This document shows positions 24,870 to 34,656 of a stretch of DNA of 64,000 nucleotides, piece after piece. The stretch lies in NCBI GenBank assembly GCA_037318855.1, contig CP134874.1, positions 620,598 through 684,597 of the forward strand, given 5' to 3'. Both the position numbers and the translations under genes were made by a program. The notes under the pieces are model-generated. The model was not told the DNA's origin, did not search any database, and worked only from the letters and a program-made list of their open reading frames with translations. Origin of the DNA: Candidatus Sedimenticola sp. (ex Thyasira tokunagai). Its GTDB lineage: Bacteria; Pseudomonadota; Gammaproteobacteria; Chromatiales; Chromatiaceae. Numbering within the stretch: the first letter of the stretch is position 1; each line of letters starts with the position of its first letter.

Positions 24870-26201
24870 GTGGATCTGGCATTTTGGCTGGAACTGGCAC
24901 TCTTTATCATCCTTCTTCTCTTTTCAGGTTTCTTTTCCAGCTCAGAAACCGCGATGTTTTCATTAAACAATATCCACTTGGAGCAGATGCGTCGGGACGG
25001 GAACCCGAAGATAGGCTTGATTGAGCAGATGCTGAGTGAGCCCCGTCGGCTGATCGTTACAATCCTTATCGGCAATGAGTTTGTGAATGTTGCCGCCTCA
25101 GTGCTTTCCGCGGCTATGATCATCAATCTGATGGGTGCGGATAATAAGCTGATCAACATCTTTGTAATGGTTCCGATTCTACTTGTTTTTGGTGAGATAA
25201 CGCCCAAGACACTTGCCATCAAAAACAATATCGCCTTTGCCACCGCAGAGAGTCGGCCGATCGATCTTTTTGCCCGATTGATAACGCCGATCCGCTGGGT
25301 CGTGAGAATGGTCTCCGAGTTCTTCATCACTCTGATCGTGGGAAAAGAGCGCTCCAAGGGCAATATTATTACAGAAGACATGGTGCGCACCCTGGTTCAG
25401 GATGCCGTCGGGAAGGGTGCCCTGGATCACTCTGAAGCGAAATTCATCCACCAGATTTTCGAATTGGGTGGTAAGACTCTGGAAGACCTGATTACCCCCA
25501 GAGCGGATATCACCTTTATCGCCATCGATGATCCGTTACCCCGAATTCTAAAAATCCTGCGTGAAACCCGACAGTCAAGAATTCCTGTTTATGGTGAAAC
25601 CCGTGATGACATCGTGGGGATACTCCACGCACGGGATCTGCTGGAGTTCGATCTGGAAAATCTTGATGAGGAGCGCGGCAAGTTTCTCAAGTTACTGCGG
25701 CACCCCTATTTTGTTCCTGAATCAAAACCGGCCCTGGAACTGTTCAATACTTTTAAGGAGCGAAAACGTTCGTTTGCGCTCACCGTGGATGAGTATGGTG
25801 GTGTAACCGGGCTGATCACCATGGAAGATCTGCTGGAGTGCATTTTTGGTGACATTCCGAGTCCCTCGGATATTAATGAGCAGTTTGAGGTGGAGCAGTT
25901 GGATGATAAGCGCTATCGGATTGAAGGTAGTATGCCGCTTGATGATTTTGACAGCAGGTTTGGGACGCTCTTCAATAAGCGTGAGGTGGAAACCATCGGT
26001 GGTCTGGTGCTGAATGAGTTCGGCGAGTTGCCCGCCGAAGGGGAGGTTATTGTCATTGATGAATTCAAGCTCACGATCTCCAAGGTGGCACAGAACAGGA
26101 TCGTTGATCTACTGCTGGAGCAGATACCGGAGGGTGACGAGGTGAAAGAAGGGGGACGGGATTCCCTGAAGGCGTCTGCGACCCCAGAGGTGGAGAGCTG
26201 A
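24870..26201 (+). CDS. CNNM/CorC family (DUF21-CBS-CorC_HlyC) membrane protein 1
   Basis: 443 residues, GTG start. N-terminal DUF21 membrane domain (about 1-185) with 'LLFSGFFSSSETAMFSLNNIHLEQMRR', a CBS pair (about 205-330, 'LITPRADITFIAIDDPLPRIL', 'TVDEYGGVTGLITMEDLLECIFG') and a C-terminal CorC_HlyC domain (about 345-425, 'YRIEGSMPLDDFDSRFGTLF'). The family includes Mg and Co efflux/transport proteins (CorB, CNNM, MpfA). First of four consecutive paralogues; the next starts 1 bp after its stop. Metal transport is inferred from family. Confidence 0.85.
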   Translation: MDLAFWLELALFIILLLFSGFFSSSETAMFSLNNIHLEQMRRDGNPKIGLIEQMLSEPRRLIVTILIGNEFVNVAASVLSAAMIINLMGADNKLINIFVMVPILLVFGEITPKTLAIKNNIAFATAESRPIDLFARLITPIRWVVRMVSEFFITLIVGKERSKGNIITEDMVRTLVQDAVGKGALDHSEAKFIHQIFELGGKTLEDLITPRADITFIAIDDPLPRILKILRETRQSRIPVYGETRDDIVGILHARDLLEFDLENLDEERGKFLKLLRHPYFVPESKPALELFNTFKERKRSFALTVDEYGGVTGLITMEDLLECIFGDIPSPSDINEQFEVEQLDDKRYRIEGSMPLDDFDSRFGTLFNKREVETIGGLVLNEFGELPAEGEVIVIDEFKLTISKVAQNRIVDLLLEQIPEGDEVKEGGRDSLKASATPEVES

Positions 26202-26202
26202 T

Positions 26203-27438
26203 ATGGATATTTATTTAACAATATTTATCATTGTGTTCTGTCTGCTTCTGGAAGGGTTTTTTTCAGGCTCAGAGATAGGTGTTATCAGTGCAGACCAGAT
26301 AAAACTCCGCCATCTTGCAGCCAAGGGCTCCAAGGGGGCAAAGCTCGCATTAAAGATGCTGGAGAAACCTGAATGGCTGTTGTCGGTTACGCTGGTGGGG
26401 ACCAACATCGCGGTGGTCACCAACACCACCATGGTTACCGCACTGATGATTCATCTGGTCGGAGACAGTGGCAGCTGGATGGCCATAGCAGTCGCCGCTC
26501 CCCTGATCTGGATCTTTGGTGAGATTGTCCCCAAGAGCGTCTTCCAGCAGAAGTCAGACCAACTTACCCCCTACATCATCTTCGTTCTGCGGTTTTTCTC
26601 CTATCTCTTTTTCCCTATTCTCCTCGTTTTTAGTTTTCTTACCCGCATGCTGACAAAATTTTCCGGTGGAGATGAAAAGAACCCCTTTACCTTAAGGGAG
26701 GAGATCGTGACCATGCTGCACATGCCTTCGGCCGCTGCAGGCGATATTCAGCCGGTAGAGCAGAATATGATTCGGCGCATGTTCAACTTCTCTGAAACCA
26801 CGGTAAAGGACATCATGTTACCGCGGATGGAGGTTGTCGCGGTGGAGAGGGGCATCAACTGCGGTGAAGCAAAACGGATCTCGGCTGAACACGCCCATGT
26901 CAGATTGCCGGTATACGATGAAAGAGTTGATCGCATAATCGGCGTACTGCATACGCTGGAGCTTCTGGGTGCAGATCCGGAGCAGCCGATTGCCTCCTTT
27001 GTTCGACCTGCAGTTTACGTGACAGAAGGCAAAAGCATCAGGGAGCTTATGGCCGAGCTCCGCACAGCGGGGACGGTGATCGCCATTGTTGTGGATGAGT
27101 TTGGTAGTGCAGAGGGGATCGTCGCCATCGAGGATATCATGGAGGAGGTGGTTGAGGATCTTGAGGATGAGTATGACAGCCATGAAGATGGCGGTCAGAT
27201 GATTCGACAGCTGGGTGATAACGAATATGTTGTCAATGCCCGTATAGCCTTGGATGAGTTGTGTGAAAAGCTACAGATTGAACTTCCACAGGGTAGGTAT
27301 ATCACCCTCGCCGGATTGATTCTCGATAGAACCCACAGCGTCCCTGAAACAGGAACTGTCATTAAGGTGCAGGAGATCTCTCTGGTGGTACATCGAAGTA
27401 CGGCACAGGCAATTTCTGAAGTTCGTCTCCACTGGTAG
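26203..27438 (+). CDS. CNNM/CorC family membrane protein 2
   Basis: 411 residues: DUF21 ('LEGFFSGSEIGVISADQIKLRHLAAKG'), CBS pair ('IMLPRMEVVAVERGINCGEA', 'VDEFGSAEGIVAIEDIMEEV') and CorC_HlyC domain. It differs from paralogue 1 in the motif at the first helix (G-S-E-I against S-S-E-T) and groups with paralogue 4. Start codon is 1 bp beyond the previous stop, so coupled expression and perhaps a heteromer are inferred. Confidence 0.85.
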   Translation: MDIYLTIFIIVFCLLLEGFFSGSEIGVISADQIKLRHLAAKGSKGAKLALKMLEKPEWLLSVTLVGTNIAVVTNTTMVTALMIHLVGDSGSWMAIAVAAPLIWIFGEIVPKSVFQQKSDQLTPYIIFVLRFFSYLFFPILLVFSFLTRMLTKFSGGDEKNPFTLREEIVTMLHMPSAAAGDIQPVEQNMIRRMFNFSETTVKDIMLPRMEVVAVERGINCGEAKRISAEHAHVRLPVYDERVDRIIGVLHTLELLGADPEQPIASFVRPAVYVTEGKSIRELMAELRTAGTVIAIVVDEFGSAEGIVAIEDIMEEVVEDLEDEYDSHEDGGQMIRQLGDNEYVVNARIALDELCEKLQIELPQGRYITLAGLILDRTHSVPETGTVIKVQEISLVVHRSTAQAISEVRLHW

Positions 27439-27676
27439 CCCGCTGGAGAATCGGCTCCGGAGTGGTGAGTTAAAAACAGTAGAAGCTAAAGACACGTACC
27501 GGCCTGTCAGATAGCGCTCACCACTGACTTGCCAACTGGCTTCAAATATCGACTAATTGATTTTTGTCACCTATTTAGACACATTTTAAGTAGGGATTGA
27601 TGTCCTTGATCATGTTGGCAAGGCTCTCTTTATACTAGACTGTGCCGGTCGTTAATTAATCGTATCGGGTATAGGA

Positions 27677-29221
27677 ATGGAAGAGATAAAAGCGCTCTTT
27701 GATGCGCTTCCATTTGATATTGCTGACACTGAACTAATTCTTCGTATCGCGTTTCAGGTGGTACTGTTGGTTTCGTCGGCGGTGTTTTCAGGATCAGAGA
27801 CGGCACTGTTTTCGTTAAGCCGTATCGATTTGCAAAAGATGAGGCATTCGCGACACTCCGATTCAGAGAGTGTTCACGCGATGCTGGATGAGCCGCGTCG
27901 TCTGATTATCTCAATCCTTTGTGGTAACGAGCTTGTCAATATCGCCTCGGCAGTGAATATGACGGCGATCCTGCTATTGGTCTTCGGAAACCAGGATGTG
28001 GGCTGGCTCAATATTCTCATCATGGTGCCTCTGCTGCTATTGATCGGAGAGGTAACCCCGAAGACCATCGCGGTCAGCTATCCCATCAAGTTCACTACTC
28101 GTATCTCTGCACGAATATTGCCGCGCTGGATGGTTTTCATCACGCCATTACGTGAGGTGGTGCGAGCAGTGGCCGACCGTATCACCACTATGGTGGTTGG
28201 GGATGCCGTTGACCGGGAAAACATTCTGCAGCCTGACGAGCTGAGAACACTCCTGGAAGAGGGTGAGGAGACCGGTATTATCGATGCGACGGAGAGAGTG
28301 CTGATCGATAACATGCTGGAGGCATCGGAGACGGATATTTCACGAATCATGATACCGGGACCTCGCATCAAGCTTCTTAATGCAGACCTTCCCGTCCCAA
28401 AATTGATCGAGAAATTTCGCAGTTATCGTCACCCACGTATACCTGTTTACCAGGGGCACTGGGACAATGTGATCGGTTTTATCCATTCCGAAGATATTCT
28501 GAAGCTCTTCAGGAGCGGGAGTGACCTTTCCATGGTCACGCTTGATATGATCTTGAGGCCGGCGCACTTTGTACCACCCACCAAAAAGGTGGATGAGATG
28601 TTCGACTATTTCACTTCGCACAATACTCGCGTTGCCATCATCCTGGGTGAGTATGGCGAGGTGTCGGGGATTGTCACCATTAAAGATGTGCTGACCTTCA
28701 TCTTTGGTGAGATATCGGGAAAAATGGAGGGGCTGGAGTATTACAAGGAGGATGATGAGAACAGCTATGTGGTTCCCGGTGATATGCGTCTGGCGGATTT
28801 TCATAACCTGACCAACTTTGATATTGAGGATAAGTTGATGGCCACCATCGGTGGTGTCGCTTTCAGACTGTTTGACAGGCTGCCACACCCTGGCGATGAG
28901 GTAACTCACGAAGGTTACCGTTTTGTCGTTAAGCAACGCAGTGGTTTGAGAATCAGTCAACTTCTGGTTCAGAAGGAGAGCGCATCGACCAAGCAGCAGA
29001 GTGGTCAGGATTGTGAGGAAGTCACTGAAGATGACACTACTGTTCCAGACTCAGGGGGCGAGGATGTTGTCCCGCCCTCAGAGGGTGATGGTGTTGTCCC
29101 ACCCTCAGAGGATGATGGTGTTGTCTCATCCTCAGATAGTAAAGCAGAAGAGCAGGAAACCCTGTCGGCATCGACTGACGATGCGGTTTCTGATGATAAA
29201 CAAGAGAAGGGAGTGCAGTGA
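27677..29221 (+). CDS. CNNM/CorC family membrane protein 3, with acidic low-complexity tail
   Basis: 514 residues: DUF21 ('AVFSGSETALFSLSRIDLQKM'), CBS pair ('IMIPGPRIKLLNADLPVPKL', 'ILGEYGEVSGIVTIKDVLTF'), CorC_HlyC, then about 80 extra residues (435-514) that are acidic and internally repeated (about 9-residue units of the type G-D-G-V-V-P-P-S-E). The repeat is also visible in DNA at about 29050-29135. It groups with paralogue 1 (S/G-S-E-T motif). It follows a 238-bp gap, so the two pairs may have separate promoters. Confidence 0.85.
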   Translation: MEEIKALFDALPFDIADTELILRIAFQVVLLVSSAVFSGSETALFSLSRIDLQKMRHSRHSDSESVHAMLDEPRRLIISILCGNELVNIASAVNMTAILLLVFGNQDVGWLNILIMVPLLLLIGEVTPKTIAVSYPIKFTTRISARILPRWMVFITPLREVVRAVADRITTMVVGDAVDRENILQPDELRTLLEEGEETGIIDATERVLIDNMLEASETDISRIMIPGPRIKLLNADLPVPKLIEKFRSYRHPRIPVYQGHWDNVIGFIHSEDILKLFRSGSDLSMVTLDMILRPAHFVPPTKKVDEMFDYFTSHNTRVAIILGEYGEVSGIVTIKDVLTFIFGEISGKMEGLEYYKEDDENSYVVPGDMRLADFHNLTNFDIEDKLMATIGGVAFRLFDRLPHPGDEVTHEGYRFVVKQRSGLRISQLLVQKESASTKQQSGQDCEEVTEDDTTVPDSGGEDVVPPSEGDGVVPPSEDDGVVSSSDSKAEEQETLSASTDDAVSDDKQEKGVQ

Positions 29222-30480
29222 TGGATTGGGTATTTCAACTCTTTCTGATTATCTTCTTTTTGCTGCTGAAGGCATTTTTCTCCGGTTCCGAGATCGCCAT
29301 GGTGAATTCGGACAAACTCAAGTTGCGACATCAGGCAAAGATGGGTAACCGTGGTGCGGCAATGGTGCTCAAGCTGTTTCGTACCCCGGATGTGATTTTG
29401 GGTACCACTTTGGTGGGAACCAATCTGGCTACCGTTACCATATCCACCTTGGGCGCCCTGATATTTATTGACCTGTTTGGTTCGATTGGTGACCTGATAT
29501 CGGTTGTTATACTCACCCCGATTTTACTGATTCTGGGGGAGGTTGTTCCAAAGAGCATCTTCCAGCAGAAAGCGGACACGATCGCGGGTCGGCTTATCTT
29601 TGCCCTGCGTTTTTTCTCCTATGTTTTCTATCCCGTGATCTTTATCTTCAGTGGGGTAGCGCGCTTTATCACTCGCATAGTCGGAGATGGCACCGTTCCA
29701 CAAAATATGTTTATTACCCGTGAAGAGTTACGGGTGCTGCTGGATGTGTCGGAATCTACCGTCAATCCGTCAACAATTGACCGCAAGCGCATTCGCCGGA
29801 TTATTCGCTTTGGCGATACAACGGTGGGTGAGGCGATGATTCCTCTGGCCGATGTAGTGGGTGTGAATGAAACGCGCCACATGAAGGAGGCGGTGCGCCT
29901 GGTATCGAAATACGGCTTCAATCGGTTGCCGGTCTATCGCGGAAATATTACCAATGTTAAGAGCATCATGACCCTGAGTTCATGGGATCTGATGGACCCC
30001 GCGATTGTGGACAAACCGACCAGTGAATTCACCCAAGAGGTGCTCTATCTCTCGCCAAAGCAGACAATCGATCGTGCGCTGCCCCAGCTGCAGGCGCGTG
30101 ATGATCATATGGCGATTGTGGTGGATGAGTTCGGTTCTGCGGTGGGTATTCTCACCATGGAGGATGTTTTTGAGGAGGTCGTGGGTGAGATCGATGTGGG
30201 TTACGACTTCGACGAGTATAACCCCAAGCAGCGAAACTATATCGAACATGAGAGTGAGAATGAGCACCTCATGAGTGGAAGAATGCCTATCTCCGAGGTG
30301 AACGATATCCTCTATGTCCATTTTCCGTCAGAGGAGGCGCATACCATTGGTGGCTTGATCGTCAGTCGTCTTCGTCACATTCCTTCTGAAGGGGATAGTA
30401 TTGAGGAGCAGGGCTATCGTCTAAGTGTCGTGGAGGCCGATGCCCGCTCCGTCATCAAGGTACGAGCGGAGCGTTTGTAA
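29221..30480 (+). CDS. CNNM/CorC family membrane protein 4
   Basis: 419 residues from the ATG at 29221 (MDWVFQLF), which overlaps the previous TGA by one base; an in-frame GTG just before it is less likely. DUF21 ('LKAFFSGSEIAMVNSDKLKLRHQAK'), CBS pair ('AMIPLADVVGVNETRHMKEA', 'VDEFGSAVGILTMEDVFEEV') and CorC_HlyC ('LMSGRMPISEVNDILYVHFP'). It pairs with paralogue 3 as 2 does with 1. Confidence 0.85.
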   Translation: MDWVFQLFLIIFFLLLKAFFSGSEIAMVNSDKLKLRHQAKMGNRGAAMVLKLFRTPDVILGTTLVGTNLATVTISTLGALIFIDLFGSIGDLISVVILTPILLILGEVVPKSIFQQKADTIAGRLIFALRFFSYVFYPVIFIFSGVARFITRIVGDGTVPQNMFITREELRVLLDVSESTVNPSTIDRKRIRRIIRFGDTTVGEAMIPLADVVGVNETRHMKEAVRLVSKYGFNRLPVYRGNITNVKSIMTLSSWDLMDPAIVDKPTSEFTQEVLYLSPKQTIDRALPQLQARDDHMAIVVDEFGSAVGILTMEDVFEEVVGEIDVGYDFDEYNPKQRNYIEHESENEHLMSGRMPISEVNDILYVHFPSEEAHTIGGLIVSRLRHIPSEGDSIEEQGYRLSVVEADARSVIKVRAERL

Positions 30481-30572
30481 TCAGCCTCTGTTCAGCAGCG
30501 TAAGGGATTTGGGCAAAACTGCTTAAAAACTTACAATCCATTTATGGCACATCGGAAAGGGTATTCATTCGC

Positions 30573-30830
30573 ATGACCAAAACTACTACCTGCCCAGAGT
30601 GCGGGCATGAAGCCTGCCCCGGGTGCTCCTGTCCGAAGAGCGAACGAAAAACCTGCCCGGAGTGTGGCTCACAACACTGTCCGGGATGCAGTGGACCCAA
30701 GCGTGCAGAACACCGCTGTGGCACGTGTGGCCACGAGATTTTGGACCCCTGTGCCGATGGTGCAAGGGCAACGGCCTGTCCGGAGTGTGGTCATCAGGCC
30801 TGTCCCGGCTGCAGCGGGCCGAAAAAATAA
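30573..30830 (+). CDS. Small Cys-rich protein with repeated zinc-ribbon-like CxxCG knuckles
   Basis: 85 residues with 18 cysteines arranged as repeats: 'CPECGHEACPGCSCPK', 'CPECGSQHCPGCSGPK', 'CGTCGHEILDPC', 'CPECGHQACPGCSGPK'. C-x-x-C-G-H-x-x-C-P-G-C could bind several zinc ions. I do not recognise a family. The ATG has ggaaaggg about 12 bp upstream. The gene lies 93 bp after paralogue 4 of the CNNM set in the same direction; a link to metal handling is only suggested by position. The other frames here are shadows of the repeats. Confidence 0.6.
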   Translation: MTKTTTCPECGHEACPGCSCPKSERKTCPECGSQHCPGCSGPKRAEHRCGTCGHEILDPCADGARATACPECGHQACPGCSGPKK

Positions 30831-30906
30831 GTTTGCCCTGGAGCGGTCTTGTAATAGATCGGTAGGTTGTTGCCGGTACAGAGCGGCCGGCCTGATGCCA
30901 GTACAG

Positions 30907-31341
30907 CTAATGGCTATCAACGTTTGTGGCTGTCAGCATCTGTTCTTGTGCACGCCGGCTCCGCTTTTTCAAGATGGCCCCGCCCATTGCGGCAAAGGCA
31001 ACACCCAAGATAACGACCAGTGCGCTGGTCGCTGTCAATCCCCCCTTACCGATAGTGGTCAGTAGCGACAGACAACTGACCAGTCCGCCAGTTATAAGTG
31101 CGTTACGTATCAGGTTGGTTTGGGAAAAGAAGGCGGTGGCCATCCCTCCTATCATCATGCTGATGCAGAGTGAGAGCAGGGCAAGCAGGCGCCAGAGCAT
31201 CTCCTTGTGTTCAGAGAGAAAGGCGAACTCATCCTTGGCGCCGCCGATAAACGCCGCTACCAAGATGAAGCCCAGTTGGCTGGTGAGTATTAAAATTATG
31301 GTTATGATGGTACCGCCGGTGATGGCTTTCCAGTTACTCAT
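30907..31341 (-). CDS. Four-helix membrane protein of unknown function
   Basis: 144 residues with four hydrophobic helices: about 8-30 (GGTIITIILILTSQLGFILV), 49-70, 80-100 (LITGGLVSCLSLLTTIG) and 105-124 (SALVVILGVAFAAMGGAIL), ending in a basic tail (KKRSRRAQEQ). The pattern resembles TIGR04086-like small membrane proteins but I cannot assign a family with confidence. Monocistronic and convergent with the Cys-rich gene. Confidence 0.55.
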   Translation of the reverse strand: MSNWKAITGGTIITIILILTSQLGFILVAAFIGGAKDEFAFLSEHKEMLWRLLALLSLCISMMIGGMATAFFSQTNLIRNALITGGLVSCLSLLTTIGKGGLTATSALVVILGVAFAAMGGAILKKRSRRAQEQMLTATNVDSH

Positions 31342-31841
31342 AAAATACCTATGAAAACGGCAGGATAACAGTAGTTAAAAGAGATAATAACGGTAATCAC
31401 CAAGGGTAGGCTACAGCTATAAGGTTGTTTTCGGGAAATTGTGGCGCTCCCCTCACGCAGCGGCCGTTTGTGGTGCTTGTTACCACATACCGAGTATGCC
31501 GATCTCTTTTTTGTTCGGGAACCATCTATCTTTACCATGGAAAATCCGCTCTCATCGGTGGCGATTTAATCCCGCAAAAGAGCGGTAGCCTTCGAGGAAA
31601 TAAGCGACTTGCCAGCGCGGTTTATAGACAGGCTGTGGGTTATTGAACTTACCGCATGCCCCTCGAGTTGGTAAAGGTTACCTGTGAGTTCGCTTTAGCC
31701 TGGTAACAGCAAATTCGCCCAAGTCCAAACGCTCTCTTTCCAATCTTGCAGAAGGAAACTATGCTTCGTGTACATGGTCTGCTTTTTTGCATAGGGCTGA
31801 AGTACAGATAATTCAAACTACCTTCTCCAAAAAAGGATTTA
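31342..31841. other. 500-bp intergenic region upstream of the heme sensor kinase
   Basis: Between divergent genes. I see a short repeat of ggttacctg/taacag type around 31675-31705, but no convincing gene, RNA or known repeat. aaaagga before 31842 is the kinase ribosome-binding site. Confidence 0.4.
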
Positions 31842-34643
31842 ATGGTGTCTTTCTCCGGTTTTCTCACTCAGTCCCAACTGCGTTTGACCAAGACGCAGAT
31901 GTGGGGGTTGCTGCTGCTCTGGACCGTGGTCGTGAGTGCTTCATTGGCCTGGAATATCCACAATGAGCGGCAGCAGACGCTGAGCCTGGCACAAAAAGAG
32001 GCCAGGGCCAATTTTGACAAAGACCAGGCGTTCCGCCTTTGGGCGACAAAGCATGGCGGTATCTATGTTCAGGCCAATGCGCGCACTCCCCCTAATCCCC
32101 ATCTGTCACATATAAAGGAGCGGGATATCCTCACCCCATCAGGCAAAGAGCTGACCCTGATGAACCCGGCCTACATGTTGCGGCAGATGATGGAGGAGTT
32201 CGGTGAGCTCTACGGGGTCAAGGGGCGCATCATCAGCCTGAAGCCGTTGAATAAGAACAATGCACCGGATGCCTGGGAGAGCCGTGCGCTCAAGTCGTTT
32301 GAGAGCGGTGTTGAAGAGGCTTTCGAGATCACCGACATCAAAGGGTTGCCCCATCTGCGACTGATGCGGCCCATGGTTACCAAGAAGGGTTGTCTCAAGT
32401 GCCACGGTTTCCAGGGCTATCAAGTTGGCGACATCCGTGGTGGCGTCGGTGTATCAGTTCCGCTTCAGCCCTATTACTCAGAAGAGCAGCAAGCGGTTAG
32501 CACCTTTCTTCTTAGTCACGGCAGTTTCTGGCTGCTGGGTCTGCTCGGTATTGGTTACCTCAAACGCCAAAGCAACCGCTGGGAGGAGGAAGAGTACTCC
32601 ATCCAAGAGGTGCTGCGGGATAGTGAAGAGCGTTTCCATACATTGGTGGAGAACGCGGTTGATGCATTTTTCCTCCTTGATACGGAGGGTAGGTTCGTGG
32701 ATGTGAACACCTGGGCTTGTAAAAGCCTCGGCTACAGCCGTGAGGAGCTGCTTGCCCTTTCTGTCTCCGATATCGATACCTCTTTTCCCACGGACAAGCT
32801 CAAAGCGCTGCTGGACAACCTGCAGCCAGGGAAAGTAAAAACCATCGAGGGGACACACCTGCAAAAATTTGGTGGGGAGTTCCCGGTTGAGGTGCGGGTG
32901 GGCCTCATCACGGTAGGTGGTCAACGGCAAGTCATGGCCATGGCTCGAGATATCACCAAGAGAAAGCAGGAGGAGGAGCAGCGGAGGCGTGACAAGGAGC
33001 GGCTATCTGCTCAGTATCAGCTTGCTATATTCCCGGTCGAGAGTGAACAAAAATTAATCGAATACGCCATTGAGGAGATTGTGCGTCTAACCCATAGCGA
33101 GGGCGCCTACCTCCATTTTTTCCATCCGGAGAGTAGCGAGATCGAACTCTATACCTGGTCCAAGGATGTGCTTAAGATCTGTACCGCAGTTGAAGAGAAG
33201 CATTACCCACTGGAAATAGCCGGTATCTGGGCCGATTGCCTACGTCAGAAAAAGCCCGTTATCCACAACGACTATCCGGGTATGCAGGATATGAAGGGTC
33301 TGCCCGAAGGCCACTTCCCGGTCCAACGTCATATGAGCGTACCCATCATTGATGGCGACCGGATTGTGGGCATCGTCGGCGTAGGCAACAAGGAAGCACC
33401 CTATGACGAGCAGGATGCACAACTCCTCAGTCTCTACATGAACAGCATGTGGAGCATGGTCAAAGGGAAACGGGTCGAGACTGAGCTGGATGAGGTGCGC
33501 CACTACCTGCAGAACGTGATCGACTCCATGCCGTCGGCCCTGGTTGCGGTGGATGTCGACGGCAAGATCATTCACTTTAACACCGAGGCGGCCCGGTTAA
33601 GCGGTTTCAGTATGGAGGAGGCTTCGGGAAGACTGGTCGATCATGTGTTGCCGCAATTGTCTTTGCAGATGGAACGCATCAAGGAGACGCTACGAGCCCG
33701 CAAGCCACAGCGGCTGATGCGACAGCCCCAACAACTGGAAAATGAAACCCGTTTTTCTGATGTGGTGGTCTATCCGCTGGTCGCCAACAATGTTACCGGT
33801 GCGGTGATTCGAATCGATGACGTCACCGATCGGGTGCGCATGGAAGAGATGATGGTGCAGACCGAGAAGATGATGTCTGTGGGTGGCCTGGCAGCCGGCA
33901 TGGCTCACGAGATCAACAACCCTCTCGGCGGTATCCTCCAGGGACTGCAGAACATCAAGCGCAGACTTTCACCGGAACTCCCCAGGAACAGAGAAGCGGC
34001 GGAACGTCTTGGCGTCGACCTCGAGAAGGTTCAGGACTATCTTGCGGAGCGGGAAGTTATACACTTTATCCAGGGTATGAGTGAAGCAGGACAGCGTGCC
34101 AGCGAGATCGTATCCAACATGCTCCAATTCAGCCGTCGGACAGACACACAACGGGAGTCCGAGGAGATCACAGCATTGATCGAGCGCACCCTGGAGCTTG
34201 CCACCGTCGATTATGACCTTAAGAAGAAGTATGACTTTCGAAATATAGAGATCAGTAGAGAGTATGCAGCAGATCTACCTCGGGTTCCCTGCATAGCCTC
34301 TGAAATGCAGCAGGTGCTGCTCAATCTGCTGCGCAATGCTGCACAGGCGCTGTATGATCAAAAAGAGAGGACAGAGCCCGCCCGTATCACCATACGGACG
34401 AAAGCAGAAGGCGCCATGGCCAGAATAGATGTGGTGGACAATGGCCCGGGTATGGACCAAGAGACAAGCAAACGGATCTTCGAGCCCTTCTTCACCACTC
34501 GTCCACCGGGACTGGGAACCGGACTGGGACTCTCAGTCTCCTACTTTATTATCAGTGAACAGCTGGGTGGTAAGATGAGTGTGGATTCGATACCGGGCAA
34601 GGGAACGAATATCAGCATTTTCCTGCCGCTGGATGTGAAATAG
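31842..34643 (+). CDS. Heme-binding (DUF3365) PAS/GAF sensor histidine kinase, orphan
   Basis: 933 residues. Membrane helix at about 22-41; periplasmic DUF3365 (Tll0287-like) domain at about 50-215 with a c-type heme motif C184-L-K-C187-H188 in 'MVTKKGCLKCHGFQGYQVGD'; second helix at about 222-240; PAS (about 258-375); GAF (about 385-540); PAS (about 553-660); HisKA with phospho-acceptor His689 in 'GGLAAGMAHEINNPLGG'; HATPase with N box 'LNLLRNAAQAL', G1 'DNGPGMD' and G2 'GTGLGLS'. It probably senses redox state or a small gas at the heme. No response regulator is adjacent. The kinase core is closely related to that of the kinase at 38821. Confidence 0.92.
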   Translation: MVSFSGFLTQSQLRLTKTQMWGLLLLWTVVVSASLAWNIHNERQQTLSLAQKEARANFDKDQAFRLWATKHGGIYVQANARTPPNPHLSHIKERDILTPSGKELTLMNPAYMLRQMMEEFGELYGVKGRIISLKPLNKNNAPDAWESRALKSFESGVEEAFEITDIKGLPHLRLMRPMVTKKGCLKCHGFQGYQVGDIRGGVGVSVPLQPYYSEEQQAVSTFLLSHGSFWLLGLLGIGYLKRQSNRWEEEEYSIQEVLRDSEERFHTLVENAVDAFFLLDTEGRFVDVNTWACKSLGYSREELLALSVSDIDTSFPTDKLKALLDNLQPGKVKTIEGTHLQKFGGEFPVEVRVGLITVGGQRQVMAMARDITKRKQEEEQRRRDKERLSAQYQLAIFPVESEQKLIEYAIEEIVRLTHSEGAYLHFFHPESSEIELYTWSKDVLKICTAVEEKHYPLEIAGIWADCLRQKKPVIHNDYPGMQDMKGLPEGHFPVQRHMSVPIIDGDRIVGIVGVGNKEAPYDEQDAQLLSLYMNSMWSMVKGKRVETELDEVRHYLQNVIDSMPSALVAVDVDGKIIHFNTEAARLSGFSMEEASGRLVDHVLPQLSLQMERIKETLRARKPQRLMRQPQQLENETRFSDVVVYPLVANNVTGAVIRIDDVTDRVRMEEMMVQTEKMMSVGGLAAGMAHEINNPLGGILQGLQNIKRRLSPELPRNREAAERLGVDLEKVQDYLAEREVIHFIQGMSEAGQRASEIVSNMLQFSRRTDTQRESEEITALIERTLELATVDYDLKKKYDFRNIEISREYAADLPRVPCIASEMQQVLLNLLRNAAQALYDQKERTEPARITIRTKAEGAMARIDVVDNGPGMDQETSKRIFEPFFTTRPPGLGTGLGLSVSYFIISEQLGGKMSVDSIPGKGTNISIFLPLDVK

Positions 34644-34656
34644 AACACCCTATGGA

